Assembly (NCBI GenBank): GCA_028819075.1
Contig: JAPPMM010000038.1
Coordinates: 81,133-145,132, forward strand
DNA: 64,000 bases
Direction of reading: 5' to 3'
Source of the DNA: Gammaproteobacteria bacterium
GTDB lineage: Bacteria > Gemmatimonadota > Gemmatimonadetes > Longimicrobiales > Gaopeijiaceae
Positions 8,907 through 18,131 of this stretch are shown in pieces (within the stretch, counting starts at the first letter, position 1; each line of letters opens with the position of its first letter). A program made the translations under genes and the position numbers. Under the pieces are notes generated by a model. That model was not told the origin of the DNA. It searched no databases and was given only the letters and a program-made list of their open reading frames with translations.

Positions 8907-11528
8907 ATGCTTGCCACCATCGCCCTCGCCGCCCTGCTGCAGCTCCCCGGTCCCCAGGCGCCCGCCTCGCCGGGCGAGTTCGTTCCCGGTACGACGTACG
9001 ACGCCGCCATCCCCACGATACAGTCCGTGGTGGGGCACGAGGTCTGGGAGGTGGTTACGCCGCCCGACCAGGTCGTGCGCTACTTCGAGGTGCTGGCCGA
9101 GGCGGCTCCGGACCGCACCCACCTGATCCACTACGCCGACAGCTGGGAGGGGCGGCCGCTGGTCATCATGGTGATCGGGTCGCCGGAGCGGATCGCGTCG
9201 CTGGAGGAGGTGAAGGCCGGACTGGCGCGGCTGGCCTACCCCGAAGGGCTGTCGGACGCCGAGGCCGACGAGCTCATCGCCGGGCTGCCGGTGGTTACCG
9301 CGCTCATGCACGGCATCCATGGGAACGAGATCAGCTCGAGCGGGGCGGCCATGATGGAGGCCTACCACCTGCTGGCCGCTCAGAACGACCCCGACGTCGA
9401 CCTCATCTTCGCCGAATCGCTGGTGCTCATCGATCCGAACGAGAACCCGGACGGGCGCAACCGCTTCGTCCAGGAAAACACCATGGCGGCGGCGGTCCGA
9501 CCCAACGTCGAAGCGTACTCGGCGGAGCACGACGAGCGCTGGCCGGGAGGCCGCGTCAACCACTACCTGTTCGACCTGAACCGCGACCTGTTCATCCAGA
9601 GCCAGTCGGAAACGCAGGGCAAGGTGCGCGTGTTCCTGGAGTACTGGCCGCAGATCGTCGCCGATCTGCACGAGATGGGCGGCGACGCCACCTACTTCTT
9701 CCCGCCCACTGCGCCCCCGGAGAACCCATGGTACGGAGAGCGCCAGATCGCGCTCATGGACGTGTTCGGGCGCGCCAACGCCGCCGCCTTCGACGCGCGG
9801 GGCTTCGCCTATTTCAACCGGGACGTCTACGACGCCTTTTATCCGGGCTACGTGGACATGTGGCCCATGAATCACGGCGCGCTTGGCATGACCTACGAAC
9901 AGGCGTCGGCGCGGGCGCTGGTGCTCGAGCAGTCCGATGGCGACATGCTGACCTACGGGGACGGCGTCCTGCACCACTTCACGGCCGCGATGGCCACGGC
10001 GCACACGTCCGCCGTCAACCGCGAGAGCATCCTCCGCGACTACCTGGCCTTCCGCCGCGAGGGCATCGAACTGGGCGGCCAGGGCGTGGCCGAGTACGTG
10101 CTCCACTCGGCGCACGACCCGGGGATGGCGGATCGGCTGGCTCGCATGCTGGTGCGCAACGGCATCGAGGTGCGCGAGGCCGATGGGTCGGTCAACGTGG
10201 CGGGCAGGCAACTTCCGACCGAGGGGACCTTCATCGTCCCCATGGACCAGCCGGCCCACCGCTTCGCGCGCAACCTGCTCGACGCGCACGTGCCGATGGC
10301 GGAGGACTTCGTCCAGGAGCAGATCGAACGCCGCGCCCGGCGCGAGCCCGACCAGATCTACGACCTGACCGCGTGGAGCCAGTCGCTGCTCTGGGATGTG
10401 GAGGCGATCACCGTCGACCGTCCAACCGGGGCAGCCGGCGACCTCGTCGCCGCCAACCGCGAGCCGGAGGCGCTGGTGCTTCCCGCCGCCACCGTCGGCT
10501 ACCTCCTGCCGTGGGGCACCAACGCGGCCGGCGCGGTCGTGGAAGCCCTGCGCGAAGGCGTGCGTGTGCGGGCCGCCGGTGCCCGCTTCACCCTGGACGG
10601 GCGCGAATTCCCGATGGGCACCGCGATCGTGCGCACGGCCGAGAACGGACCCGACCTGCGCGCGACGCTGGGGCGCATCGCCGGGGCCCACGGGGCGGAA
10701 GTGGTCCCGATCGACGACGCCTACGTGACCGAGGGAGCGTCGCTGGGCAGCCGGTCCACGCGGGGGCTGCGCGAGCCGAGGGTGCTGCTGGTCTACGACG
10801 AGCCCGGCCAGACCTACTCGGTGGGCTGGACCCGCTACGTCCTGGAGCGCCGCTACGCCCAGGCCACCACGGTCGTGCGCGCCTCCAGCCTGGGACGCGC
10901 TGACCTCAACCGCTACGACGTGATCGTCTTCCCCAGCGGCAACTACTCGGGCGCGGTCGGCGGCGGCCTGCAGGACCGGCTGAGCGAGTGGATGCGCGGG
11001 GGCGGCACCCTGATCACCATGGCCGAGTCGACCCGCTGGGCCACGCGGGCGGGGCTGCTCGCCAGCACCGCCGAGCGCCGCGGCGGCCGTGCCGAGGCCG
11101 ACGATCCCCCGGACCCGGGCACGCCCGACCAGCCCATCGAATACCTGGATGCCATCGTCCCCGCGGACGAAGCTCCGGCATCCGTGCCCGGCGCAATCCT
11201 CAGGGTGCTGCTCGACGACGAGCACTGGCTCGCCTCCGGCACCGACGGCGAGATCGGAGTCCTGGTCGAGGGCTCGCGGGTGTTCCGCCCTGTGACCCTG
11301 GATGACGGAACCAACGTCGGGCGCTACGCGGACGAGGACGATCTCCTCCTGGGCGGGATCGTCTGGGAGGAATCCCGGCCCCAACTGGCCAACAAGGCCT
11401 TCCTGGTCCATCAGCCCGTCGGGTCCGGCCAGATCGTGGCATTCGCGGAGGATCCCAACTACCGTGCGTACGCGGAGGCGACCCAGCTTCTGTTCATGAA
11501 CGCCGTCCTGCTCGGGCCGGGCCGCTGA
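8907..11528 (+). CDS. Exported M14-family zinc carboxypeptidase-like protein
   Basis: 873-residue exported peptidase with a short N-terminal hydrophobic signal. The M14 catalytic domain shows the zinc motif H138-G-N-E141 within MHGIHGNEISSSG. The substrate-binding block DPNENPDGRNRF follows, then the third zinc ligand in DLHEMGGDATYFFPP near residue 255. The C-terminal half is a long extension ending in a glutamine-amidotransferase-like Rossmann segment (VIVFPSGNYSGAVGGGLQDRLSEWM). This double architecture is frequent in large secreted M14 peptidases of environmental bacteria. It is the first gene of a rightward pair with the ketopantoate reductase (67 bp gap); a functional link is doubtful. 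Confidence 0.87.
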   Translation: MLATIALAALLQLPGPQAPASPGEFVPGTTYDAAIPTIQSVVGHEVWEVVTPPDQVVRYFEVLAEAAPDRTHLIHYADSWEGRPLVIMVIGSPERIASLEEVKAGLARLAYPEGLSDAEADELIAGLPVVTALMHGIHGNEISSSGAAMMEAYHLLAAQNDPDVDLIFAESLVLIDPNENPDGRNRFVQENTMAAAVRPNVEAYSAEHDERWPGGRVNHYLFDLNRDLFIQSQSETQGKVRVFLEYWPQIVADLHEMGGDATYFFPPTAPPENPWYGERQIALMDVFGRANAAAFDARGFAYFNRDVYDAFYPGYVDMWPMNHGALGMTYEQASARALVLEQSDGDMLTYGDGVLHHFTAAMATAHTSAVNRESILRDYLAFRREGIELGGQGVAEYVLHSAHDPGMADRLARMLVRNGIEVREADGSVNVAGRQLPTEGTFIVPMDQPAHRFARNLLDAHVPMAEDFVQEQIERRARREPDQIYDLTAWSQSLLWDVEAITVDRPTGAAGDLVAANREPEALVLPAATVGYLLPWGTNAAGAVVEALREGVRVRAAGARFTLDGREFPMGTAIVRTAENGPDLRATLGRIAGAHGAEVVPIDDAYVTEGASLGSRSTRGLREPRVLLVYDEPGQTYSVGWTRYVLERRYAQATTVVRASSLGRADLNRYDVIVFPSGNYSGAVGGGLQDRLSEWMRGGGTLITMAESTRWATRAGLLASTAERRGGRAEADDPPDPGTPDQPIEYLDAIVPADEAPASVPGAILRVLLDDEHWLASGTDGEIGVLVEGSRVFRPVTLDDGTNVGRYADEDDLLLGGIVWEESRPQLANKAFLVHQPVGSGQIVAFAEDPNYRAYAEATQLLFMNAVLLGPGR

Positions 11529-11595
11529 AGAGCGGCGACAGGAACGCGCGCCGGCAGAATGCGTGCCGGCACCATCTCAACATGGGAACGACAGA

Positions 11596-12579
11596 ATGAA
11601 GATCTGCGTGGTGGGCGCGGGAGCCATCGGCGGACTGCTCGCCGTGAAGCTCGCGAATGCGGGGGAGGACGTGACGGTCATCGACCAGGGTCCGCACCTG
11701 GATGCCATACGGGAGGGCGGACTCAAGCTGATCATGGCCGACGGCTCCGAGCACCATGCCGTGCTCGACGCCCGCGGCGACATGGACGGTGTGGGCGAGC
11801 AGGACCTCGTCATTCTGGCGGTGAAGGCGCAGGTGCTGCCGGTGGTGGCGCCGGGGGTCCGCGGCATGCTCGGTCCCGAGACGATGGTCGTCCCGGTTCA
11901 GAACGGGCTGCCCTGGTGGTACTTCGAGAAGCACGGCGGGCCGTTCGCAGGGCACCGGCTGCAGTCGCTGGATCCCGACGGCGTCCTGGCCGACAGCATC
12001 CCCGTCGACAACATCGTGGGCACCGTGACCTTCCCGGCGGGCGAGATCGCATCACCCGGGGTGGTGCGCCACACCGAGGGCAACCGCTTCCCCATCGGCG
12101 AGCTCGACGGCTCGCGCACGGAGCGCGCCCAGCAGCTCGTGGACTTGCTCACGCGCGCCGGCTTCAAGTCGTTCGTCATCGAGGACATCCGCGCCGAGAT
12201 GTGGCTCAAGCTCTGGGGCAACCTCTCGTTCAACCCGATCAGCGCCCTCACCCGCGCCACGCTGGTGGACATCTGCCAGTACCCGCTCACGCGTCAACTG
12301 GCGCGCACGCTGATGGAGGAGGCCCAGGAGGTGGCGGGCAAGCTGGGGATCACCTTCCGGGTCGGGATCGAGCGGCGCATCGCGGGCGCGGAGCGTGTCG
12401 GCGCGCACAAGACCTCCATGCTCCAGGACGTCGAGGCGGGCCGCTCGCTCGAGATCGACGCCATCATAGGCGTGGTCTCCGAGCTCGGCCAACTGGTGGA
12501 GGTGCCGACGCCGAGCGTCGACGCCATCCAGGCGCTGGTGGCGCTGCTCGACAAGGGTGTGCGGGAGGGGACGGTCTAA
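11596..12579 (+). CDS. panE: 2-dehydropantoate 2-reductase family (ketopantoate reductase)
   Basis: 327-residue NADPH-dependent reductase that in the canonical pathway converts ketopantoate to pantoate for coenzyme A synthesis. It begins with the family motif MKICVVGAGAIGG. The conserved catalytic-lysine block falls at ~197-213 (AEMWLKLWGNLSFNP, Lys205), and the C-terminal segment has E-I-D and PTPSVDAI. An open frame begins earlier (11563), but MKICVV is the natural start. Paralogues act on other 2-keto acids, so pantothenate synthesis is probable rather than certain. Its stop codon lies inside the terminator of the convergent operon. Confidence 0.85.
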   Translation: MKICVVGAGAIGGLLAVKLANAGEDVTVIDQGPHLDAIREGGLKLIMADGSEHHAVLDARGDMDGVGEQDLVILAVKAQVLPVVAPGVRGMLGPETMVVPVQNGLPWWYFEKHGGPFAGHRLQSLDPDGVLADSIPVDNIVGTVTFPAGEIASPGVVRHTEGNRFPIGELDGSRTERAQQLVDLLTRAGFKSFVIEDIRAEMWLKLWGNLSFNPISALTRATLVDICQYPLTRQLARTLMEEAQEVAGKLGITFRVGIERRIAGAERVGAHKTSMLQDVEAGRSLEIDAIIGVVSELGQLVEVPTPSVDAIQALVALLDKGVREGTV

Positions 12580-12608
12580 AATATAGACTTAGTCCACAGA
12601 ACTAAGTC
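12578..12608 (-). terminator. Intrinsic terminator of the leftward DUF2723 operon
   Basis: On the minus strand a perfect 8-bp stem (GACTTAGT/ACTAAGTC, 12586-12593 with 12601-12608, 7-nt loop) is followed directly by TATATTTT. This lies just after the stop of the DUF2723 gene (12616). The T tract overlaps the TAA stop of the convergent panE. Confidence 0.7.
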
Positions 12609-12615
12609 CGATGTC

Positions 12616-14886
12616 CTACAGCCCCAGCTCGTTCCAGGCCTCCATCCGCTCCAGCATCCGGTTGGCGGTCGCGGTGTCTCCGCGCAGGCCGGCTTCCCGG
12701 TAGAGAGCGAAATAGGCGAGGGCGTAGTAGGTGGGGATTCCCAGGCTGCTTGGATCGCGCCAGTAGTCCCACCCCTCGGGGAGGCCGCTCCGGTGCACGT
12801 ACACCTCGTCCACCAGCGTGCGCGTGCGCTCGGTATCCAACCACACTCCGACCCCCGACACCCGGTTCGGGTCACCCACCTGGGCGATCCCCCGGGCCTG
12901 CAGCGGCGCCGGGTCCCCGGGCCAGAGCCGATAGGCCACACCCTGCCGGACGATGTACCTGCGCAGCCCCATGTCCTCCGGGGCTCCGACGGCGGAGGCG
13001 AAGTAGATGGGCCGGTCGTCGATGGAGTTGGCGATGAAGGACAGCGCGAACTGCATCCACGGCTGCATCTGGCGCCCCTGCGCGACCGTGGCCGTGACCG
13101 GGCCCAGGCGAAAACGGCGCTCCTCGGCGAGCGGCGCGACGCCGGTCATGACGACCCGTTCGATCATGTCGTCGGTCAGCTCGGTGCTGACCACCGCTCG
13201 CGTCGGGGGCGAAATCGGCTCGCGCAGCACCAGCGGCACCAGTCCCGCGGCCTGCGCCGAGGCCGGGTTGTCGGTGTACAGCGCGCCCGTGCCCACGGGG
13301 GTGTAGGGGCGCTGGCAGAGGATGCGGGTCGGGTCCGCGTCCGGATCCTCGCCGGGGCCGCAGGGACGGCTCAGGCCCCGCAACTGCTTCACGTACCAGT
13401 CGGTGTTCAGGTACGACGTCACCGCGACGACGACATCGCGCCGGATGCCCTCCACCTCCTGCAGATACCAGAGGGGGAAGGTGTCGTTGTCGCCGTTCGT
13501 GAAGATGAGCGCGTAGGGTTCCACGCTCATGAGCAGATTGTAGGCCCAGTCGCGCGCGGAATAGTCGTCCGAACGGCTCGCGCGCTGGAAGTTGAGGACC
13601 AGCGGCAGCAGCGCCAGCAGGAGCACCGGCGAGGCCATCTTCATCGACCCCAGGTTTCTCGACAGCGACTTCCACAGGCCCGCGAGGCCGATCCCCGAGA
13701 TGAGGCCCCAGACCGAGAAACCGACGACGAAGAAGTAGTCGCGCTCGCGCACTTCCTTCTCGATTCCCTGGTCGGGGAAGGAATAACCGAGCCTGAAGTT
13801 CAGATAGTAGACCAGCCCGACGGAGAGGATGCCGAAGAGCGAGGCCAGATAGAGCCAGCTGGCACGGTCCTTCCGGTAGTGCTCGCGCAGGCCGAGTGCG
13901 CCCAGCGCCAGGAACAGCAGCGTGAAGAGGAGCCGGCTGGGAGGAAAGCGGTTGTCCGCGAAGGCCACGCCGCGGGCCCACTGCCAGTCGAAATACTGCA
14001 TCCAGTTGCCGTACTGGGCGAGGAGCGGCGCCTGACGGGGAACGAGCGGCGGCTTGGCGTACTGCTCCCGCTTGAGCGCCGATGACAGCTCCTCGCATCC
14101 CGCGTTGCCGTAGGTGGCGACGCTCACCAGCGCGTCGGAGACCCCTTCGCAGGTCGGCTGAGCCTCGTTGATGACCGGGTCGAGGTCGGAGCGGATGGGC
14201 AGGAAGAGGTGGATGCTCAGCCCGAGGAGGACCGCCACCAGCGAACTCGCGTAGAGGCGCGGGCTGAGGAGCGTGCGTGCGCGCACCGCGAGGATGAAGA
14301 GGAAGAGGGAGGGCAGCACCAGCAGCGCCATGAGGTGGTTCCCCACGGAGAGCGCCATGATGAACGCCATCAATACCAGCAGGTTGTCTTCCCTTCCCTT
14401 TCCGAGGTTCTCCTGCCAGCGGAAGGTGAGCCAGGTCAGGAGGGCGATGGTGAGGAGGGAGACGGTGTAGACCTTCTCGTTCACGTTGGACTGGTTCCAG
14501 ACCGTGAACGCCGTCGCGCTGATCAGGACCGCCGCGCACGCCCCCACCAGCCGGAAGCGCCGGTCGGAGGAAAAGAAGCGCAGGATGTGATGGACGACGA
14601 GGAACCAGAAGCCGTGGGCGGCCGCGCTCACCGCCGCCGAGAGGAGGTTGATGCGGACTGCGGTCGAGATTCCCAGGGGAGCCAGCAGGATGTCCCAGGC
14701 GCGGGCGAGCACGACGAAGAGCGGGTTCCCCGGAGGGTGCGGGATGCCGAGCATGTGCCCGGTGGCGATGTATTCGCTCGTGTCCCAGAACGCCGTGGTG
14801 GGAGCCACGGTCGCCGCGTAGAGGAGGAACACGGCGCCCGCCACCCCGGCCGCCCAGCGGTAGGGAGGTGTGTTGCCCGAGGCCAC
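12616..14886 (-). CDS. DUF2723 family multipass membrane protein
   Basis: 756-residue integral membrane protein of the DUF2723 family, related in topology to GT-C glycosyltransferases/protein O-mannosyltransferases. The N-terminal membrane block holds the family motif FWDTSEYIATGHMLGIPHPPG (first extracytoplasmic loop, ~30-52) and about ten further hydrophobic segments to ~residue 400. A soluble C-terminal half includes FTNGDNDTFPLWYLQEVEG. The GTG at 14886 is chosen because it shares one base with the TAG of the upstream gene, so it is translated by coupling. It is last in a propeller-protein operon closed by the terminator at 12578-12608. A glycosyl-transfer role for the exported neighbours is an inference. 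Confidence 0.85.
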   Translation of the reverse strand: MASGNTPPYRWAAGVAGAVFLLYAATVAPTTAFWDTSEYIATGHMLGIPHPPGNPLFVVLARAWDILLAPLGISTAVRINLLSAAVSAAAHGFWFLVVHHILRFFSSDRRFRLVGACAAVLISATAFTVWNQSNVNEKVYTVSLLTIALLTWLTFRWQENLGKGREDNLLVLMAFIMALSVGNHLMALLVLPSLFLFILAVRARTLLSPRLYASSLVAVLLGLSIHLFLPIRSDLDPVINEAQPTCEGVSDALVSVATYGNAGCEELSSALKREQYAKPPLVPRQAPLLAQYGNWMQYFDWQWARGVAFADNRFPPSRLLFTLLFLALGALGLREHYRKDRASWLYLASLFGILSVGLVYYLNFRLGYSFPDQGIEKEVRERDYFFVVGFSVWGLISGIGLAGLWKSLSRNLGSMKMASPVLLLALLPLVLNFQRASRSDDYSARDWAYNLLMSVEPYALIFTNGDNDTFPLWYLQEVEGIRRDVVVAVTSYLNTDWYVKQLRGLSRPCGPGEDPDADPTRILCQRPYTPVGTGALYTDNPASAQAAGLVPLVLREPISPPTRAVVSTELTDDMIERVVMTGVAPLAEERRFRLGPVTATVAQGRQMQPWMQFALSFIANSIDDRPIYFASAVGAPEDMGLRRYIVRQGVAYRLWPGDPAPLQARGIAQVGDPNRVSGVGVWLDTERTRTLVDEVYVHRSGLPEGWDYWRDPSSLGIPTYYALAYFALYREAGLRGDTATANRMLERMEAWNELGL

Positions 14887-16067
14887 TAGCTGGCTCCGGG
14901 AACCAGCGTGATGCCCCCCGCCTGCTTGCCTGTCTCCGCCATTCCCACTCGCTCGTAGGTCGCGAGGTCGATGACCTCGACGATGCCCGGCTGTCCCCCG
15001 ATTCCTTCGACGGTGACGAAGGCGAAGCGGTTGTCCGACGTCACGACGACCCCGTGGGTAACCTCCTGGGTGCTCTCGATCTTCGCCAGCTGCTCGCCGG
15101 TGTCGAGATCCCACACCGCCAAGTGGCCGCTGCCCTTGAGGGTCGCGAGCAGACGCGAGCCGTCGTGGGTGAGGGCCAGGTTGTAGGGCGCGCCCTCGGC
15201 GGCGATGCGCCGGGCCACGCTCCAGGACTCGATGTCCACCTGGACGATCTCGTTGCCGCGGTTGCAGGCCACGTAGACGAAGCGCCCGTCGCCGGAGAGC
15301 GTGGTCCAGGTCGGGGAGCAGGCGGCCATGCCGGAGCCGCCCATCCCGCCGGCCATGTCACTGGTGGCTCCGCCGCCCATCCTGCCGCCCATCCTCGCGC
15401 CGTGGGCGACCGGCTCGTCGACCGGCTCTCCCGTCACCAGGTTGAGCCGCCGGGTCACCTCGAGCGAGAAGGTGGACATCTCCACCAGCTGGTCGTCCAT
15501 CATGCACGCCGAGTAGTTGTACATGCCGTCCGGCGACATGCGCGACCCGTGCGGCATGGTGCAGGTGGTCACCTGCTCGATCTCGTACATGTCCTCGGTG
15601 TCCACCACCGACACCGTGCTCGGGACGTGGTCGCCGTAGAAGTTCGAGTTGACCGCGAAGGCCAGCACGCCGTCGGGGGTGAGCGACACGGTCGCGGGGA
15701 AGAACCCGAGCTCGGTGGCGGCCACCACCGTGTCGGGGCCGGTCTCGTACTTGAGCAGGTAGCCGTTCGGGAAGCCGTGCCCGAGCGTCAGGTACCAGTA
15801 TTCGCCGGACGGGTCGAAAAACATCCCGTGCGGCCCCTCGATCTCGGCGGGCCAGCGGCCCACCCGGATGACCTTCTCCACCGAGAGCCCGGCTTCGGGC
15901 GTGAACTCGAGCACCGCCACCTCGTCCTCCGACTCCGCGGCCACGTATGCCCGGTACGACTGCGCCTGGGCTGGTTCGGGCGCGACGACAAGCACCGCCA
16001 GCAGCGCGGCGGCCGCGAGCCGGAGTGACTCGACGCGGCGATGGCGCCGCGACAGGCCCTTCGTCAC
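14886..16067 (-). CDS. Exported YVTN beta-propeller protein with Met/Gly-rich insert
   Basis: 393-residue exported seven-bladed propeller. Blades are recognisable as repeated units such as GRFVYVACNRGNEIVQVDIE and SRLLATLKGSGHLAVWDLD. The N-terminal signal (LRLAAAALLAVLVVA, then AQA) indicates export. Between blades, at about residues 219-250, is an insert rich in Met and Gly (ARMGGRMGGG, DMAGGMGGSGM), a composition seen in copper-binding segments. The start is GTG at 16067, overlapping the TGA of the upstream LVIVD gene as GTGA; ORF callers would probably extend it wrongly. It lies between the LVIVD protein and the DUF2723 protein in one operon. Molecular role unknown. Confidence 0.82.
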   Translation of the reverse strand: MTKGLSRRHRRVESLRLAAAALLAVLVVAPEPAQAQSYRAYVAAESEDEVAVLEFTPEAGLSVEKVIRVGRWPAEIEGPHGMFFDPSGEYWYLTLGHGFPNGYLLKYETGPDTVVAATELGFFPATVSLTPDGVLAFAVNSNFYGDHVPSTVSVVDTEDMYEIEQVTTCTMPHGSRMSPDGMYNYSACMMDDQLVEMSTFSLEVTRRLNLVTGEPVDEPVAHGARMGGRMGGGATSDMAGGMGGSGMAACSPTWTTLSGDGRFVYVACNRGNEIVQVDIESWSVARRIAAEGAPYNLALTHDGSRLLATLKGSGHLAVWDLDTGEQLAKIESTQEVTHGVVVTSDNRFAFVTVEGIGGQPGIVEVIDLATYERVGMAETGKQAGGITLVPGAS

Positions 16068-18049
16068 GGAACCAGCGTCCTCCTCGGCTGCAGCCTCACC
16101 GACCAGAGCCCGGAGTGGTGCTCGGCGATGAACAGGTGTCCCTTGTGAATCTGCGGGCCCCAGCTGAATGGCGCGTTGGGCACGAAGGCGTCGGGATCGT
16201 TGGCGGCGTAGTGCGCGATCTCGCGGCCCTGCAGCCCCAGGTTGCCCTTGAGCTCGCCGGAGATGTCGATGACGCGGGTGCCACCGTTGTAATACGCTGC
16301 GTAGAGGCGGTCTCCGTCGATCCACATGTTGTGCGACCCGGCCTCCGGGATCTCGTAGCGCGCGACCTCTTCGGGGTTGTTGGGGTCGGTGAAGTCGACG
16401 ACGTGGATGTAGCCGGCCATGCGCGGGGGCGTGCGCTCGGCGTCCAGGTCGTTGAAGCCGGGGCGGCCGATCTCGTCGCCCATGAAGATGTAGAAGCGGC
16501 CGGTCGGGCTCCAGTACGGGAAGGCCGCGTGGGTCGCCCCGCCGATGTCGGCGAAACGGCTCATCAGCACCGGGTTCGAGGGGCTGCCGCCCCGGTCGCC
16601 CCCGCCCACGTCGATGACCGCCACCCCGTCGGCCCAGTTGGACGTATACGCGATCCCGTCCACAATCCAGATGTCGTGAATGCCGTGGCCGGGGGTGTCC
16701 AGCTCGAAGCGGCCCACCCGGTGCGGGCTGGTCGGGTCCTCGATGTTGATCACGTCGAAGCGGACGCCGTTGTTCACCGCGTACACGTGGTTGTCGTAGA
16801 CGAAGACGTTGTGGACGCCGCCGGTCAGCTCGTCGTCGAAGGTGGAGAGGATTTCCACGTTGCGCGGGTCCGAGCAGTCCACGATGACGATGCCGTTGCG
16901 CCGGTTGGAGGCGCCCTCGCGCGAGATCACGCAGACGCGGCCGTCCTCTGAGACCTTCACGTCGTTGGTGGTGCGCGCGTCCACCACCAGCGAGTCGGTC
17001 ATGACCGGAGCCGCCGGATCGGTCACGTCCCACCAGTAGGTCGCGCCGTAGGCGCCCCAGGTGCCGGTGATGGCGTAGTCGCGGCCGTCGACCCCCTCCC
17101 ACACCCACAGGTCGGAAGTGGGCACGTCGCGCACGGCGCCCTGGCCGATGAACTCCACCGTCTCGCTCACGTTGCGCGGTTCGATGCGGATGGTCTGGTT
17201 GGCAGAGTGGCCCGGAACGGTGGCCATGACCGTGTACACGCCCGGCCGGTACGCCACGAAGCGGCCCTGCTGGTCGATCTCGGCGGGCGCGAAGTCCGCG
17301 GTGGCCTCGATGTCCGCGTAGGGCACGACCGAATAGGTCACGGGGACGTCGCTGGCCTCGTCGCCTCCCATCGGGGTGGCTTCGAAGCGGATTACGTCGC
17401 CGGTACGACCCACCTCCTGGCTCCCCGACAGCGCAATCGAGGTGACCGGGCTCGCGACCACGTCGTAGACCACCTCTCCGGCGATCCCCTCGGCGGCCGC
17501 GGTCAGGGTGACCCGGCCGGGTGCGTGCGCGCTGAACACGCCGAAGCGGTCGACGCTGGCCACCGACTCGTCGCTGGTGCTCCAGCCCAGCTCCACGTCG
17601 CCGCGGACATCGTCGACCGCGTCGTACACGGCGGCCCGGTGGCGCATCACCGTGCCCACGTAGAAGCGCCCGTTCTCGCCCGGCGAGATCTCGACCCGGT
17701 CGAGGGCCGGGTACGGCACCGAGACGGTCATCTCCGCGCGGATGTTGCGGTCGGTGGCGACCATCAGCGTCACCAGGTAGTCACCCCCGTACACCGCCTC
17801 GACGGTGCCGGTGGTTCTGTTCACGTCCAAGCGCCCGCGCGCGCCCCGGGCCATGTACATGATCGGGGCATCGACGGCGTTCCCGTCGGCATCGACAACG
17901 CTGGCCGTGATCTGTCCGCTCTCACCGGGCTGGAGGGTGAGCACCCCTTCCTCCACGACGATGCGCGCAGGTTCCTGGGCGGTGAGGGACGACGCGCCGA
18001 GCGCGAGAAGGGCGAGGAAGCAGAGGACGCTGGCAGGACGGATCTTCAT
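16064..18049 (-). CDS. Exported LVIVD-repeat protein with Ig-like N-terminal domains
   Basis: 661-residue secreted protein. It opens with a clear signal peptide (MKIRPASVLCFLALLALGA, then SLTAQ). Residues ~30-320 look like bacterial Ig-like (BIG2-type) domains of the form GEVVYDVVASPVTSIALSGS. The second half holds LVIVD repeats such as NGIVIVDCSDPRNVEIL and FDVINIEDPTSPHRVGRFEL, which fold as a propeller. LVIVD proteins are surface or periplasmic and mostly uncharacterised. The ATG at 18049 is chosen by the signal peptide. It overlaps the downstream YVTN gene by 4 bp. Confidence 0.85.
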   Translation of the reverse strand: MKIRPASVLCFLALLALGASSLTAQEPARIVVEEGVLTLQPGESGQITASVVDADGNAVDAPIMYMARGARGRLDVNRTTGTVEAVYGGDYLVTLMVATDRNIRAEMTVSVPYPALDRVEISPGENGRFYVGTVMRHRAAVYDAVDDVRGDVELGWSTSDESVASVDRFGVFSAHAPGRVTLTAAAEGIAGEVVYDVVASPVTSIALSGSQEVGRTGDVIRFEATPMGGDEASDVPVTYSVVPYADIEATADFAPAEIDQQGRFVAYRPGVYTVMATVPGHSANQTIRIEPRNVSETVEFIGQGAVRDVPTSDLWVWEGVDGRDYAITGTWGAYGATYWWDVTDPAAPVMTDSLVVDARTTNDVKVSEDGRVCVISREGASNRRNGIVIVDCSDPRNVEILSTFDDELTGGVHNVFVYDNHVYAVNNGVRFDVINIEDPTSPHRVGRFELDTPGHGIHDIWIVDGIAYTSNWADGVAVIDVGGGDRGGSPSNPVLMSRFADIGGATHAAFPYWSPTGRFYIFMGDEIGRPGFNDLDAERTPPRMAGYIHVVDFTDPNNPEEVARYEIPEAGSHNMWIDGDRLYAAYYNGGTRVIDISGELKGNLGLQGREIAHYAANDPDAFVPNAPFSWGPQIHKGHLFIAEHHSGLWSVRLQPRRTLVP

Positions 18050-18131
18050 CTCGGTTACTCCATGCAACGGATCGACTGTCGGGCCTGAAAAAGTCGAAAG
18101 ACCCGCGGGTTTGCGCAAATGCAACCCCGTC

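Noticed and set aside
8823..11411. 862-codon open frame on the minus strand opposite the M14 peptidase
   Set aside because: High-GC shadow: Arg/His/Val/Gly-rich composition, no domains, and it lies wholly antisense to a gene with clear catalytic motifs.
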